A DNA stretch of 64,000 bases from Devosia lacusdianchii (GCF_022429625.1 NZ_CP092483.1:3348001-3412000), one strand, 5' to 3'; positions 52,159 to 62,813 are shown, numbered from the stretch's first letter. Program-made: numbers and translations. Notes: generated by a model not told the origin, from the letters alone.

Positions 52159-52292
52159 GCATATCTCCTGCAGCTATGGCCGGAGATTGCCGCCCGCGAC
52201 GGTAGCCGTCTTGAACGGATCGGACAGGCGAACGAAATCTGCGATGCACCGGCCCCCCGCTGGCTGCGCACCCTGACCCCGGGAGACTATCC

Positions 52293-52508
52293 ATGACCGC
52301 CCAAGGCGACTTCGCCGACCGCCTCGAGGCCCTGGAAACGCGCATCGCCTTCCAGGACCAGACCATCGAAGACCTCAACGCCACCATCACCGCGCAGTGG
52401 CGCCAGATCGACCTGCTGACCCGGAAACTGGAACAAGTGGAACAGCAGGTGCGCTCCGGTGTGCACATTGCTGACCCGGCGACGGAGCCACCACCGCCGC
52501 ACTATTGA
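52293..52508 (+). CDS. slyX: SlyX-family protein
   Basis: A 71-residue protein, DRLEALETRIAFQDQTIEDLNATITAQWRQIDLLTRKLEQVEQQV ... TEPPPPHY, that matches SlyX (coiled coil, then PPPHY tail). Function unknown. A terminator follows. Confidence 0.9.
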   Translation: MTAQGDFADRLEALETRIAFQDQTIEDLNATITAQWRQIDLLTRKLEQVEQQVRSGVHIADPATEPPPPHY

Positions 52509-52529
52509 GGGATAGGCCCCCCTCAAACA

Positions 52530-52556
52530 AAAGGCCCGCCGAAGCGGGCCTTTCCA
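52530..52556. terminator. Bidirectional terminator between slyX and pntB
   Basis: AAAGGCCCGC-CGAA-GCGGGCCTTT: a ten-pair stem with tetraloop and A/T tracts on both sides. Confidence 0.85.
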
Positions 52557-52561
52557 ATTCT

Positions 52562-53968
52562 CTAGTGTCCGAGGCTCTTGACGATATCCTCGGTGACCTT
52601 CTTGGCATCCCCGAATAGCATCATCGTATTGTCGCGGAAGAACAGCTCATTCTGCACGCCCGCATAGCCTGCCGCCATGCCGCGCTTGATGAACAGCACC
52701 GTGCCGGCGTCCTCGACGTTGAGCACCGGCATGCCATAGATCGGCGACGTCTTGTCGGTCTTGGCGGCCGGATTGGTCACGTCATTGGCGCCGATGACGA
52801 AGGCGACGTCGGACTGGGCGAATTCGGAATTGATGTCCTCCAGCTCGAACACTTCGTCATAAGGCACATTGGCTTCCGCCAGCAGCACGTTCATGTGCCC
52901 CGGCATACGACCCGCCACCGGATGGATAGCGTATTTGACCGTGACGCCTTCCTTCTTGAGCAGGTCGGCCATTTCGCGCAGAGCGTGCTGCGCCTGGGCG
53001 ACAGCCATGCCGTAACCCGGCACGATGATGACCTTGCCCGCATTCTTCATCAGGAATGCCGCGTCTTCCGCCGCGCCCTGCTTGACCGGACGATCGTCCT
53101 CTTCCGCGCCAGCAGCCGCACCGCTATCGCCACCGAAGCCGCCGAGGATCACCGAGATGAAGCTGCGGTTCATCGCCTTGCACATGATGTAGCTCAGGAT
53201 CGCGCCCGAGCTGCCCACCAGTGCGCCGGTGATGATCAGCGCCGTATTGCCCAGCGTGAAGCCGATGCCGGCGGCCGCCCAACCCGAATACGAGTTGAGC
53301 ATGGAGACGACCACCGGCATGTCGGCGCCGCCGATCGGGATGATCATCAACCCGCCCAGCACCAGCGCCAGGATGGTGATGGCCCAGAACAGCCACGGAT
53401 CGGCCGAGACCGTGAAGGCCCACACCAGCAGCACGATGGCCACGCCCATGACGATATGGATGGCATGGCGCGCCGGCAGGATGATCGGCTTGCCGCTCAT
53501 ATTGCCGTTGAGCTTGGCGAAGGCGATGACCGAGCCGGTAAAGGTGAAGGCGCCGATGGCCACGCCGATCGACATTTCCACCAGCGCCTGCGCATGGATC
53601 GCGCCGGGTGCGCCGATACCGAAAGCCTCAGGCGCATAAAGCGCCGCGGCCGCCACAAACACGGCGGCAAGGCCGACCAGCGAGTGGAAAGCCGCCACCA
53701 GTTGCGGCATGTCGGTCATCTTGACCGTGCGCGCCATATAGGCGCCGATGCCGCCGCCAATGCCGATGCCGCCAATGATCAGCACCCAGCTGACCCAGTC
53801 GGACGGTGCCGCCACAGCGAGCGTGGTGACGATGGCAATGCCCATGCCCACCATGCCGAAGGTGTTGCCCTGGCGCGAGGATTTGGGGCTCGAAAGTCCG
53901 CGCAGCGCGAGGATGAACAGCACACCCGAAACGAGATAGAGCAGCGCTGCGATATCTGCAGAGATCAT
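52562..53968 (-). CDS. pntB: NAD(P) transhydrogenase subunit beta
   Basis: A 468-residue membrane subunit: nine or so spans (residues 1-265) and the C-terminal NADP(H)-binding domain III (VIIVPGYGMAVAQAQHALREMADLLKKEGVTVKYAIHPVAGRMPGHMNVLLAEANVPYDEVFE). Part of the proton-motive-force-driven enzyme that makes NADPH from NADH. Downstream of the alpha subunits in this operon. Confidence 0.95.
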   Translation of the reverse strand: MISADIAALLYLVSGVLFILALRGLSSPKSSRQGNTFGMVGMGIAIVTTLAVAAPSDWVSWVLIIGGIGIGGGIGAYMARTVKMTDMPQLVAAFHSLVGLAAVFVAAAALYAPEAFGIGAPGAIHAQALVEMSIGVAIGAFTFTGSVIAFAKLNGNMSGKPIILPARHAIHIVMGVAIVLLVWAFTVSADPWLFWAITILALVLGGLMIIPIGGADMPVVVSMLNSYSGWAAAGIGFTLGNTALIITGALVGSSGAILSYIMCKAMNRSFISVILGGFGGDSGAAAGAEEDDRPVKQGAAEDAAFLMKNAGKVIIVPGYGMAVAQAQHALREMADLLKKEGVTVKYAIHPVAGRMPGHMNVLLAEANVPYDEVFELEDINSEFAQSDVAFVIGANDVTNPAAKTDKTSPIYGMPVLNVEDAGTVLFIKRGMAAGYAGVQNELFFRDNTMMLFGDAKKVTEDIVKSLGH

Positions 53969-53973
53969 CGGCG

Positions 53974-54336
53974 TTAGCCCTTCTTCTTGTACATTGCCAG
54001 CATGCGCTGGGTGACGAGGAACCCGCCAAAGATGTTGACGCTCGCAAAGACCAGCGCGATGAAGCCGAAGACCTTGCTGACCCAGCTGCTATCGCTGGCC
54101 AGGTGCACGCCCACCGCGAGCAACGCGCCGACCACGATGACCGAGGAGATGGCGTTGGTGACGCTCATCAGCGGCGTATGCAGCGCCGGGGTCACCGACC
54201 ACACCACGAAATAGCCGACGAAAATCGCCAGCACGAAAATCGCCAGGCGGAAGGTGAAGGGGTCGATCGCCCCGCCAATGGCCGCATGCGCAGCCGCGGC
54301 GATCACATCGGCGGTCTGTTCTGCCGTCGCTTCCAT
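53974..54336 (-). CDS. pntA2: NAD(P) transhydrogenase subunit alpha part 2 (transmembrane)
   Basis: A 120-residue membrane subunit with three to four spans. [48 protein letters not shown] matches domain II of PntA. It starts directly after the stop of the part 1 gene, as in split transhydrogenases of Alphaproteobacteria. Confidence 0.93.
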   Translation of the reverse strand: MEATAEQTADVIAAAAHAAIGGAIDPFTFRLAIFVLAIFVGYFVVWSVTPALHTPLMSVTNAISSVIVVGALLAVGVHLASDSSWVSKVFGFIALVFASVNIFGGFLVTQRMLAMYKKKG

Positions 54337-55992
54337 TTACTTGGCTCCCTTGGGTGCAGCTGGCTTCTTGGCAGCCGGCTTCTTGGCGGCCACAGGTTTC
54401 TTGGCAGCCGGCGCGGCCGTCTTTGCGGCAGCAGCAGGGGCAGCGGCAGGTTTCGGCGTTGCCGGCTTCTTGACCGCAGGTTTGGCCGCCACAGGCTTCT
54501 TGGCTGGTGCTGGCTTCGTGGCTGGCGCAGCAGCCGCATCGATCACCGCTGCCGCCTTCTTGGTCGCGGCAGCCTTTGCCGGGGTCGGCGCCGGTTCCGC
54601 CGCGGCGGGGATGGACTGCTCCACCCCTGGCGCCGCCTTCTTGGGCGTGTCGGCCATGGCAGCAACGACAGGCTTCTTGGCAGCCGGCTTCTTGGTCAGT
54701 TCAGCCGCAACCACGGCACCGGTTTTCGCGCCGGGCGGCGGCGTGACAACATCGCCGGCTTTGGCCTTGGCCACCGGCTTGGAGGCCGATGCCTTCGACT
54801 TGACCACCGCACCGGTCTTGGCAACCGCCGGGGGTGTGATGATGTCGCCGGTTTTGGGAGCCGCCGTCACAAAGCTCGGATGCACCACCGCACCATCGCG
54901 CGTCAGCACCGTCGCCTTGACCAGCTCGTCATCCCAGTTGATGGCGAGCTTCTTTTCCTTGGCATCGATCAGCGTGGTGACGAAGGCCAAGAGATTACGC
55001 GCATAAAGCTGCGACGCCGTGGTCGGGATGCGACCCTGCACATTGGTGTAGCCGATGATCTTGACGCCGTTATGCTCGATGACCTTGCCGGGCACCGTCA
55101 GTTCGACATTGCCGCCGCGCTCGGCCGCCAGGTCCACGATAACAGAACCCGGCGCCATCGATTCCACCATGGCCTTGGTGATCAGCCGTGGCGCCGGACG
55201 CCCCGGGATCAGTGCCGTGGTGATGACGATGTCTTGCTTGGCGATATGGCTGGCGGTGAGTTCGGCCTGCTTGGCCTGATACTCGGCGCTCATCTGCTTG
55301 GCATAGCCGCCGGCGGTTTCCGCCTGCTTGAATTCGTCGTCCTCGACAGCGACGAACTTGCCGCCAAGCGATTCAACCTGTTCCTTGGCTGCCGGCCGCA
55401 CGTCGGTCGCCGACACCACCGCACCGAGGCGCTTGGCCGTCGCAATGGCCTGCAACCCGGCAACACCGGCGCCCATCACAAACGCCTTGGCCGGACGCAC
55501 CGTGCCGGCTGCCGTCATCATCATCGGCAGCGCGCGCTCGAACTCGGCCGCCGCTTCGATAACGCCCTGATAACCGGCAAGGTTCGCCTGGCTCGAGAGA
55601 ATGTCCATCACCTGCGCGCGTGTAATGCGCGGCATGAATTCCATCGACACCGCCGTCACGCCCGCTTTTGCCAGCGCCGCGACATCCTTGTCATTGCCAT
55701 AGGGGTCGAGTGCGCCGATCACCAGCGCGCCTTTGTTGACGCCAGCAAGCGATGCCGCGCTTGGGCGCCGCACGGTCAGCACCACATCGGCGCCCTTCAG
55801 CGCCGCATCGGCGCTGGCCGCAATCGTGGCGCCTGCGGCCGTATAGTCCTTGTCGAGGATGCGCGAACCCGCACCGGCGCCCTTTTCGACCGACACGCTG
55901 GCGCCGAGCGCAATCAGCTTGCCGACCGTTTCGGGGGTTGCCGCAACGCGGTTCTCGCCCTCGAAACGTTCACGGACGATGGCAATTTTCAT
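54337..55992 (-). CDS. pntA1: NAD(P) transhydrogenase subunit alpha part 1 with Lys/Ala/Pro-rich tail
   Basis: The 551-residue protein opens MKIAIVRERFEGENRVAATPETVGKLIALGASVSVE. Its NAD-binding domain (residues about 1-375) includes MGAGVAGLQAIATAKRLGAVVSATDVRPAAKEQ, typical of Ald/PntA. From about residue 375 the rest (roughly 170 residues) is a low-complexity tail rich in Lys, Ala and Pro (many PAAKKP, KKPVAA units). PntA part 1 is usually about 375-400 residues. The tail is the last thing before the next gene and would lie in the cytoplasm near the domain II subunit. Confidence 0.9.
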   Translation of the reverse strand: MKIAIVRERFEGENRVAATPETVGKLIALGASVSVEKGAGAGSRILDKDYTAAGATIAASADAALKGADVVLTVRRPSAASLAGVNKGALVIGALDPYGNDKDVAALAKAGVTAVSMEFMPRITRAQVMDILSSQANLAGYQGVIEAAAEFERALPMMMTAAGTVRPAKAFVMGAGVAGLQAIATAKRLGAVVSATDVRPAAKEQVESLGGKFVAVEDDEFKQAETAGGYAKQMSAEYQAKQAELTASHIAKQDIVITTALIPGRPAPRLITKAMVESMAPGSVIVDLAAERGGNVELTVPGKVIEHNGVKIIGYTNVQGRIPTTASQLYARNLLAFVTTLIDAKEKKLAINWDDELVKATVLTRDGAVVHPSFVTAAPKTGDIITPPAVAKTGAVVKSKASASKPVAKAKAGDVVTPPPGAKTGAVVAAELTKKPAAKKPVVAAMADTPKKAAPGVEQSIPAAAEPAPTPAKAAATKKAAAVIDAAAAPATKPAPAKKPVAAKPAVKKPATPKPAAAPAAAAKTAAPAAKKPVAAKKPAAKKPAAPKGAK

Positions 55993-56055
55993 GAAATTCT
56001 CCTGCCCGCCTGCCCGACGGACAGGCTCGTATGAATGCCTGTATATGCCTTGGGA

Positions 56056-56223
56056 TCAGGGGTTGATCACGAAGTACAGGATGATCGCCGTGGCGGCCAA
56101 AACCACGATGGTCCACTTGGTGAAGGCGATGAAACCATTATAGGTCGCCTCGTGCTGGGCGTAGTCCATCGGTGATTCAACCTGCAGCTCGGTATGGTGT
56201 TCTGGGCGGTGCTTAGTGGCCAT
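56056..56223 (-). CDS. aa3-type cytochrome c oxidase subunit IV
   Basis: A 55-residue protein, MATKHRPEHHTELQVESPMDYAQHEATYNGFIAFTKWTIVVLAATAIILYFVINP, from my own translation. It has the family's MDYA-HE-TYNGF-TKW block and a single span. Such subunits belong to aa3 oxidases of Alphaproteobacteria. It lies 64 bases upstream of pntA1 on the same strand. No other oxidase gene is in the window. Confidence 0.85.
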   Translation of the reverse strand: MATKHRPEHHTELQVESPMDYAQHEATYNGFIAFTKWTIVVLAATAIILYFVINP

Positions 56224-56274
56224 GTCGTCCTCGTAAGTCCAGTCGTCTCAAAGTCTATCAGCCGAAAGTCGACC

Positions 56275-58077
56275 TCAGGGCGATGTCGCTTCCAGTTCAT
56301 CGATAAGTCGCTCGATCATGCCGAGACCCAGCGACCAGAATTGGGGATCCTTGGCGTCCAGCCCGAACGGCGCCAGCAGTTCGGAATGGTGCTTGCTTCC
56401 CCCGGCCTTGAGCAGCTCGAAATAGCGCTCGGCAAAGCCAACATTCGACTTCTCATACTGTGCGTAGAGCGAGTTCACAAGGCAGTCACCGAAGGCATAG
56501 GCATAGACGTAGAACGGGGAATGGATGAAGTGCGGGATGTAGGCCCAGAACGTGCCATAGCCTTCATTCTGCTCGATGGCGTCGCCGAGCGATTCCTTCT
56601 GCACATCGAGCCAGATCTGGTTGATCTCCTCGGTGCGCAACTCACCCTGCCGCCGCGCCGTGTGGACCCGCCGCTCGAAGGTGTAGAACGCAATCTGGCG
56701 CACGACCGTATTGAGCATATCCTCGACCTTGCTCGACAGCAGGGCAAAGCGCTGCTTGGGGTCGGTGGTCTTGTCGAGCAGCGAGCGGAAGGTCAGCATC
56801 TCGCCGAACACCGACGCGGTTTCGGCCAGCGTCAGCGGCGTATTGGCCAGGATCGGCCCCTGCGCCGCCGCCATCCGCTGGTGCACGCCATGCCCCAGCT
56901 CATGCGCCAGGGTCATGATATCGCGCGACCGGCCCATATAGTTGAGCATCAGGTAGGGATGTGCGCTCGGCACGGTCGGGTGCGCAAAGGCGCCCGATAG
57001 CTTGCCATCGCCCACCGGGGCGTCGATCCAGCCCGAATTGAAGAACGGCTTGGCCCACTCCGCCAGTTCCGGCGAGAAGCGGCCATAGGCCTCCATCACC
57101 GTCGCGACCGCGCTGTCCCAGTCCCAGGTGCGCTCGTCGCTGGTCGGCAGTGGCGCATTGCGGTCCCAGGCATTGAGCTTGTCCTTGCCGAACCACTTGG
57201 CCTTCATCTTGTAGTAGCGATGGCTGAGTCGTGGATAGGCATCCTCGACCGCCTTCTGCAGCGCGTCGACCACTTCGCGCTCCACCGAATTGGCCATGTG
57301 CCTACTATCGGCAATGTCCTCGTAGCCACGCCAGCGATCCGAGATTTCCTTGTCCTTGGCCAGCACATTGGTGATGTGGGTGAACAGCCGGCTATTAGCC
57401 TCGAGCGTCTTGCCGAGCGCCTTGAACGCGGATTCGCGCTTCTTCTCGTCCTTTTCGGAGAGCAGATGCAGCGTCGATTCCATGTTGAGCGTTTCGCCAT
57501 CCACCTCGAATTCGAGGCTGGCCAGCGTCTCGTCGAACAGCCGGTTCCAGGCCGAATAGGCGGTGACCGACTTGTCGTGGAACAGCTCTTCGAGCTTGTC
57601 GTCGAGCTGATACGGCTTGGCCTTGCGCAATTCGGCAAACCAGGTGCGGTAGCGCGCCAGCTCCGGATCGGCCGCAAATGCCGCTTCCAGGTCCGCATCC
57701 TCGATGCGGTTCAGCTCGAGCTCGAAAAACAGCACGCGGGTGCTGAGATTGGTCAGCGCCTCATTGGTATCGCCCATGAACTTGGCGCGATCCGGATCGG
57801 TCGACTTCTGCGCATATTGCAGGAACGAGAACGAACCGATCTTGCCCGTCAGGTCACCCAGCGCCTCGCTATCTTTGATCGCCGCGACCAGCTTGCCGGC
57901 CTTGGTCAGATCAACAAGCTTGCCCTTGTAGTCCGCTTCGAACTTGGCCGCGTCCGCCTTGGCCTTGTCGAGGTCAGCCTTGAACTCGGCGCTGTCCTTG
58001 CCCGGATAGAGGTCCGAGAGATCCCATTCCGGCAGCGCGCCGAACTGGTTGTGGCCCTTCTGAGCGGCTTCGGTCAT
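56275..58077 (-). CDS. pepF: M3-family oligoendopeptidase (PepF-like)
   Basis: A 600-residue zinc metallopeptidase. Long helical N-terminal half, then TLAHELGHGVHQRMA with the HEXXH zinc motif at about residue 395, and an E ligand further on (ETASVFGEMLTF). It cleaves small peptides in the cytoplasm. Confidence 0.94.
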   Translation of the reverse strand: MTEAAQKGHNQFGALPEWDLSDLYPGKDSAEFKADLDKAKADAAKFEADYKGKLVDLTKAGKLVAAIKDSEALGDLTGKIGSFSFLQYAQKSTDPDRAKFMGDTNEALTNLSTRVLFFELELNRIEDADLEAAFAADPELARYRTWFAELRKAKPYQLDDKLEELFHDKSVTAYSAWNRLFDETLASLEFEVDGETLNMESTLHLLSEKDEKKRESAFKALGKTLEANSRLFTHITNVLAKDKEISDRWRGYEDIADSRHMANSVEREVVDALQKAVEDAYPRLSHRYYKMKAKWFGKDKLNAWDRNAPLPTSDERTWDWDSAVATVMEAYGRFSPELAEWAKPFFNSGWIDAPVGDGKLSGAFAHPTVPSAHPYLMLNYMGRSRDIMTLAHELGHGVHQRMAAAQGPILANTPLTLAETASVFGEMLTFRSLLDKTTDPKQRFALLSSKVEDMLNTVVRQIAFYTFERRVHTARRQGELRTEEINQIWLDVQKESLGDAIEQNEGYGTFWAYIPHFIHSPFYVYAYAFGDCLVNSLYAQYEKSNVGFAERYFELLKAGGSKHHSELLAPFGLDAKDPQFWSLGLGMIERLIDELEATSP

Positions 58078-58194
58078 GGCAGAGTCTCCGACTGGTCAAA
58101 TCGCGCGCGGACCTTAGCCACCGGGGACTGCGCTGTGAAGGGCGCGCGCCTCAAATCGAGACATTGCATGGAACGACGGTCATTGATGTTTCAG

Positions 58195-58345
58195 GCGACC
58201 GCCTCCCCCTTGTGGGGCTTCGAACCGGGCCCGCAGGGCCAAATCGCTCCAGTGGAGCGATTTGAGGTGAGAAGGCCATGAGAGCTGCGCTCGAATGGCT
58301 GGATAAGGGTGGGGGTAGGCTAGCCACGATATCGGGCTCTCACCA
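58195..58345. repeat. Intergenic hairpin repeat (CCCTCCCC family), copy 5, degenerate
   Basis: CCTCCCCCTTGTGGGG at the left edge, a perfect AAATCGCTCC-AGT-GGAGCGATTT palindrome, then GGGTGGGGGTAGGCTAGCCACGATATCGGGCTCTC. It shares the opening and central elements with the other copies but the ends are worn. It occupies most of a 288-base gap; no gene seen. Confidence 0.6.
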
Positions 58346-58365
58346 CCGTCCCAGCGTAAGTGCGT

Positions 58366-59130
58366 CTAATCGTTCCCCGCCAGCACCATGATGTCACTGC
58401 CCGCCGCATCCACCAGGATCAGCTTGTCGCGTTGCGCGTCGATCCGATAACTCGCCGCCCGCCCCAAGGCGTCGAGGAACTTGCTCTCCTGGTCCATGAT
58501 CGCTGGCGCGCAGGCCATCTCGGTCGAAAACAGCTCGCCGAAATGGATCGCCACGCCATCGATCCTCGCCTTGCCGCCAATGCTGTTGCAGCCGCCGGTG
58601 CCACTCACCTGCCCATCGGCTGCCACCACCAGCACCGTCTGCAAATTGTCGATCACCCCGCGCCCATCAATGTCCTCGACCAGCCAGCTACCGTCCGGCC
58701 AGCCCTCGCTCGCCGCCGAGATTGCCTCGGCGACGCGTTCGACCAGGATGTCGGTCGTATCGGGGTCGGTGCCGAAGACGCTGTTATTCGAGGTCGAGAT
58801 GAACAGCAGCTCATCCCCGTCGGTGATGCGCGCGGAAACCGAATATCGATGCCCCGGCTCGATCGCGGACGGGTCGTAACTGATCGAATAGGTGTATGGC
58901 GACGATGCCCCGGTGGCCTCCACCGCGCCCAGCACCTTGGCCGGCGCATCGGCCAGCGATATGTCGGCCAATTCGACGCTGACCTTGGCGCTCTCGGGCA
59001 GCATGATCTTCTCGCGGAAATAGACCGTGCCGCTGATCACCGCACCATCAGCCATTGCGCTGCTCCCCGTCATCACCAGGGCGACCACGCCCATGACCAG
59101 CCCCAAGCCAAACTTGCCTGCACGCATCAT
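58366..59130 (-). CDS. Secreted YbaY/META-domain protein
   Basis: A 254-residue protein with a signal peptide (through SAMA), an YbaY-like domain (VISGTVYFREKIMLPESAKVSVELADISLADAPAKVLG...) over residues about 28-130, and a C-terminal META/HslJ domain with the GTGGCNSIGGKARIDG signature and MACAPAIMDQESKFLDAL. Such proteins are envelope factors linked to stress or antibiotic tolerance; the exact role is open. Confidence 0.85.
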   Translation of the reverse strand: MMRAGKFGLGLVMGVVALVMTGSSAMADGAVISGTVYFREKIMLPESAKVSVELADISLADAPAKVLGAVEATGASSPYTYSISYDPSAIEPGHRYSVSARITDGDELLFISTSNNSVFGTDPDTTDILVERVAEAISAASEGWPDGSWLVEDIDGRGVIDNLQTVLVVAADGQVSGTGGCNSIGGKARIDGVAIHFGELFSTEMACAPAIMDQESKFLDALGRAASYRIDAQRDKLILVDAAGSDIMVLAGND

Positions 59131-59241
59131 GCTGCTACTCCTCGATTTTGTCCGATCCTATGCAGCACCGCCGCCAACGTCCACCGATCGCGGCTCAAAT
59201 CACGGCCAAGTCACCGCAACCGATCACCGAATTCTCGATGA

Positions 59242-59256
59242 TTAATCGCCCCTTAA
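59242..59256. promoter_or_regulatory. CtrA-binding box upstream of the sigma-54 regulator
   Basis: TTAATCGCCCCTTAA is a perfect TTAA-N7-TTAA box, 70 bases before the ATG of the response-regulator gene. Two GANTC (CcrM) sites follow in the same promoter: GATTC at 59292-59296 and GAGTC at 59318-59322. Confidence 0.72.
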
Positions 59257-59325
59257 CTCGCGCCGCCCATCCTCCTCCCAAAACGGCACACGATTCGATG
59301 CCGCATCAAGAAGACTGGAGTCTGG

Positions 59326-60810
<1,485 letters not shown>

Positions 60811-60846
60811 CTCACGTATTGCGAAATCAATCTGGAGCAGAGGTCG

Positions 60847-61200
60847 ATGAAAAATATCCGCACCGCAGCGCTGGGTCTTGGAATCGTCGCCGCCTTGTCG
60901 TCAACGGCGCGTGCCGAGTGGACCGTCGATCAGTTGCTGAACAAATCTGAGGGTACAGCGCAAGAACGCAATAACTACCTTGAGGGCCTCAGAGACGGCC
61001 TATTGTACGGCGGCTCAGGGTGGGGCAGCGACAGCACAGGAAAACCGCTTTGCCTTACCAACGTGGATGCGGAGAAGATCACGGCAACAGAGTTTGAGAG
61101 AATGCTCACAGAGCAAGCTCAAGGTATGGGCGCAATTGGTACCGCGCCACTACCTATGATCGGTTTGTTCGCATTGATCCGAGCATTTCCTTGCCCCTAA
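60847..61200 (+). CDS. Secreted Rap1a/Tai-like small protein
   Basis: A 117-residue protein with a signal peptide (through ARAEW). The mature part has YLEGLRDGLLYG, then a CLT-x(n)-spaced segment and LFALIRAFPCP. This fits the Rap1a/Tai (T6SS-immunity-type) pattern of a YxxGxxDG-start and AL-x-FPC end, with cysteines near CLT and FPC. Its base composition is poorer in G+C than its neighbours. No T6SS effector is next to it, so the immunity role is an inference. Confidence 0.6.
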   Translation: MKNIRTAALGLGIVAALSSTARAEWTVDQLLNKSEGTAQERNNYLEGLRDGLLYGGSGWGSDSTGKPLCLTNVDAEKITATEFERMLTEQAQGMGAIGTAPLPMIGLFALIRAFPCP

Positions 61201-61268
61201 GTCCAAATGCGACGGATCACACCAAGCGACACAGATATGAGCTTCAACGAGCCGTCTCAGGCTAGTCG

Positions 61269-62813
61269 CTACTTACCCATCCCCCGCACAATCTCCAAGA
61301 ACTCCGCATGCCCCAACGCATGCTTCGCCGCCTCGCGATATTCCTTCACCAGCCCCTCATAAGCCTCCCGCGCGAACTGCCGAAGCTTGGGGTCCTTGTC
61401 CATTTCCTTGCGCGCCAGATCCTGGCTGAGCAGCCCCAGCCCCGCCAGCACCGGATAGTGCAACTGCGTCTGGATATGCGGCAGCCCGAACAAATTCTCC
61501 GGGAAATGCTCGTGCCGCGGCATGTGCTGCTGCCAATATTCCAGCCGCTGCTTGGTCTCCGGGTGAATCCTGTTGGCCCGCACCTCGCGCCAGAACGGCG
61601 TATCGTCGCGCTCGACCAGATAATGCGTATTCACAAACGTGCGGAAGTCATCCACCTGCCGCCCCACCCGCGCATTGTAGTCGGCCCGATCATCCGGCGT
61701 CATATCATCAGCATGCTTCAGATGCCGGTCGGCAAACAGCATCATCTGCACGATCGTGCCGTGGATCGACGTCGATTCCAGCGGTTCGAGGAAGCTCGAA
61801 CTCAGCCCCACCGCCAAGACATTCCCCACCCAGGCATTTTCCAACCGACCGATCTGGAAGCGGATATCGCTGCGCACCTCGATCTCGCGCCCCAGCACCC
61901 GCTCCACCTCGGCCTTGGCCTGTTCGGGCGTGCAGAATTCGTCGGAATAGACATAGCCGCAGCCATAGCGCGTCTGCGTCGGGATCTGCCACATCCAACC
62001 GCTCTCCTGCGCCCAGGCGCGGGTATAGTTGGCGATCTCCTCGCCCGGCTTGATATCCAGCCAGAACGGCAACGCCCGGTTGACCGGCAATTCATGCGCA
62101 TAGCTTATCCACGGCGCCTGCATTTCCTTGACGATCAGCTGTTTGCGGAACCCTGTCGCATCGATGAAGAAGTCGGCTTCGAGCCTCTGCCCATTGTCGA
62201 GCTCCAGCGCCGTCACATCGCCGCTCTCGGCATCCCGATGCACTCCCGACACCACCGCATCGACAATCTCGACGCCCTTGGACTTGCTGGCGAAAAACCG
62301 CCCCACCTTGGCCTGATCGAAATGATAGGCATGATGAAACGGCCCCAGCGGGATCAGCGAGCCATCGGCCTTTTTTGCATAAGGCGCCTTCTTCTGCTCC
62401 AGCAGCGGGCCGAACAGATGCATGTCGGTAATCGGCCGCCCAGCGGCGATCGCATAGACATTGAGATAATCCGACGGCGCCCCAGCCGGCGGCTTGATCA
62501 CCTGATGGGGATCATCGATCGGCCCATAATAGGTAAAACCCTTGCGCCGCCAGTCCTCGTGCCGAATGCCCAGCTTGAATGTCGCTTCGGTCTTGCGGAA
62601 AAACTCGAACTCATCGATGCCAAAATGCTTAAGCAGCACGCGAAACGCCGCCGTCGTGGCCTCGCCCACACCAACGGTGGGAATGCTCGACGGTTCGATC
62701 ACGCTGATACGGGCATTAATGCCCTTGCGCCGCGCCGCATCCTGAATGATGAACGCCGCGATCCAGCCGGCGGTGCCACCGCCGACGACCACGAAATGGC
62801 TTTGCCGGTCCAT
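61269..62813 (-). CDS. Flavin-dependent tryptophan-halogenase-family protein
   Basis: A 514-residue FAD protein. VVVGGGTAGWIAAFIIQDAARRKGI is the GxGxxG FAD motif of PrnA/RebH-type halogenases, followed by VGEATT. ATFKLGIRHEDW places the conserved catalytic lysine, and GWMWQIPTQTRYGCGYVYSD has the W-x-W-x-I-P signature. Such enzymes chlorinate tryptophan or other aromatics with FADH2, O2 and halide. They need a flavin reductase, and none is adjacent. Substrate unknown. AGGAG before the ATG. Confidence 0.88.
   Translation of the reverse strand: MDRQSHFVVVGGGTAGWIAAFIIQDAARRKGINARISVIEPSSIPTVGVGEATTAAFRVLLKHFGIDEFEFFRKTEATFKLGIRHEDWRRKGFTYYGPIDDPHQVIKPPAGAPSDYLNVYAIAAGRPITDMHLFGPLLEQKKAPYAKKADGSLIPLGPFHHAYHFDQAKVGRFFASKSKGVEIVDAVVSGVHRDAESGDVTALELDNGQRLEADFFIDATGFRKQLIVKEMQAPWISYAHELPVNRALPFWLDIKPGEEIANYTRAWAQESGWMWQIPTQTRYGCGYVYSDEFCTPEQAKAEVERVLGREIEVRSDIRFQIGRLENAWVGNVLAVGLSSSFLEPLESTSIHGTIVQMMLFADRHLKHADDMTPDDRADYNARVGRQVDDFRTFVNTHYLVERDDTPFWREVRANRIHPETKQRLEYWQQHMPRHEHFPENLFGLPHIQTQLHYPVLAGLGLLSQDLARKEMDKDPKLRQFAREAYEGLVKEYREAAKHALGHAEFLEIVRGMGK

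Noticed and set aside
54103..56034. A 643-codon frame opposite the pntA genes
   Set aside because: Antisense shadow of the transhydrogenase genes; Arg/His/Gly-rich and without family signatures.
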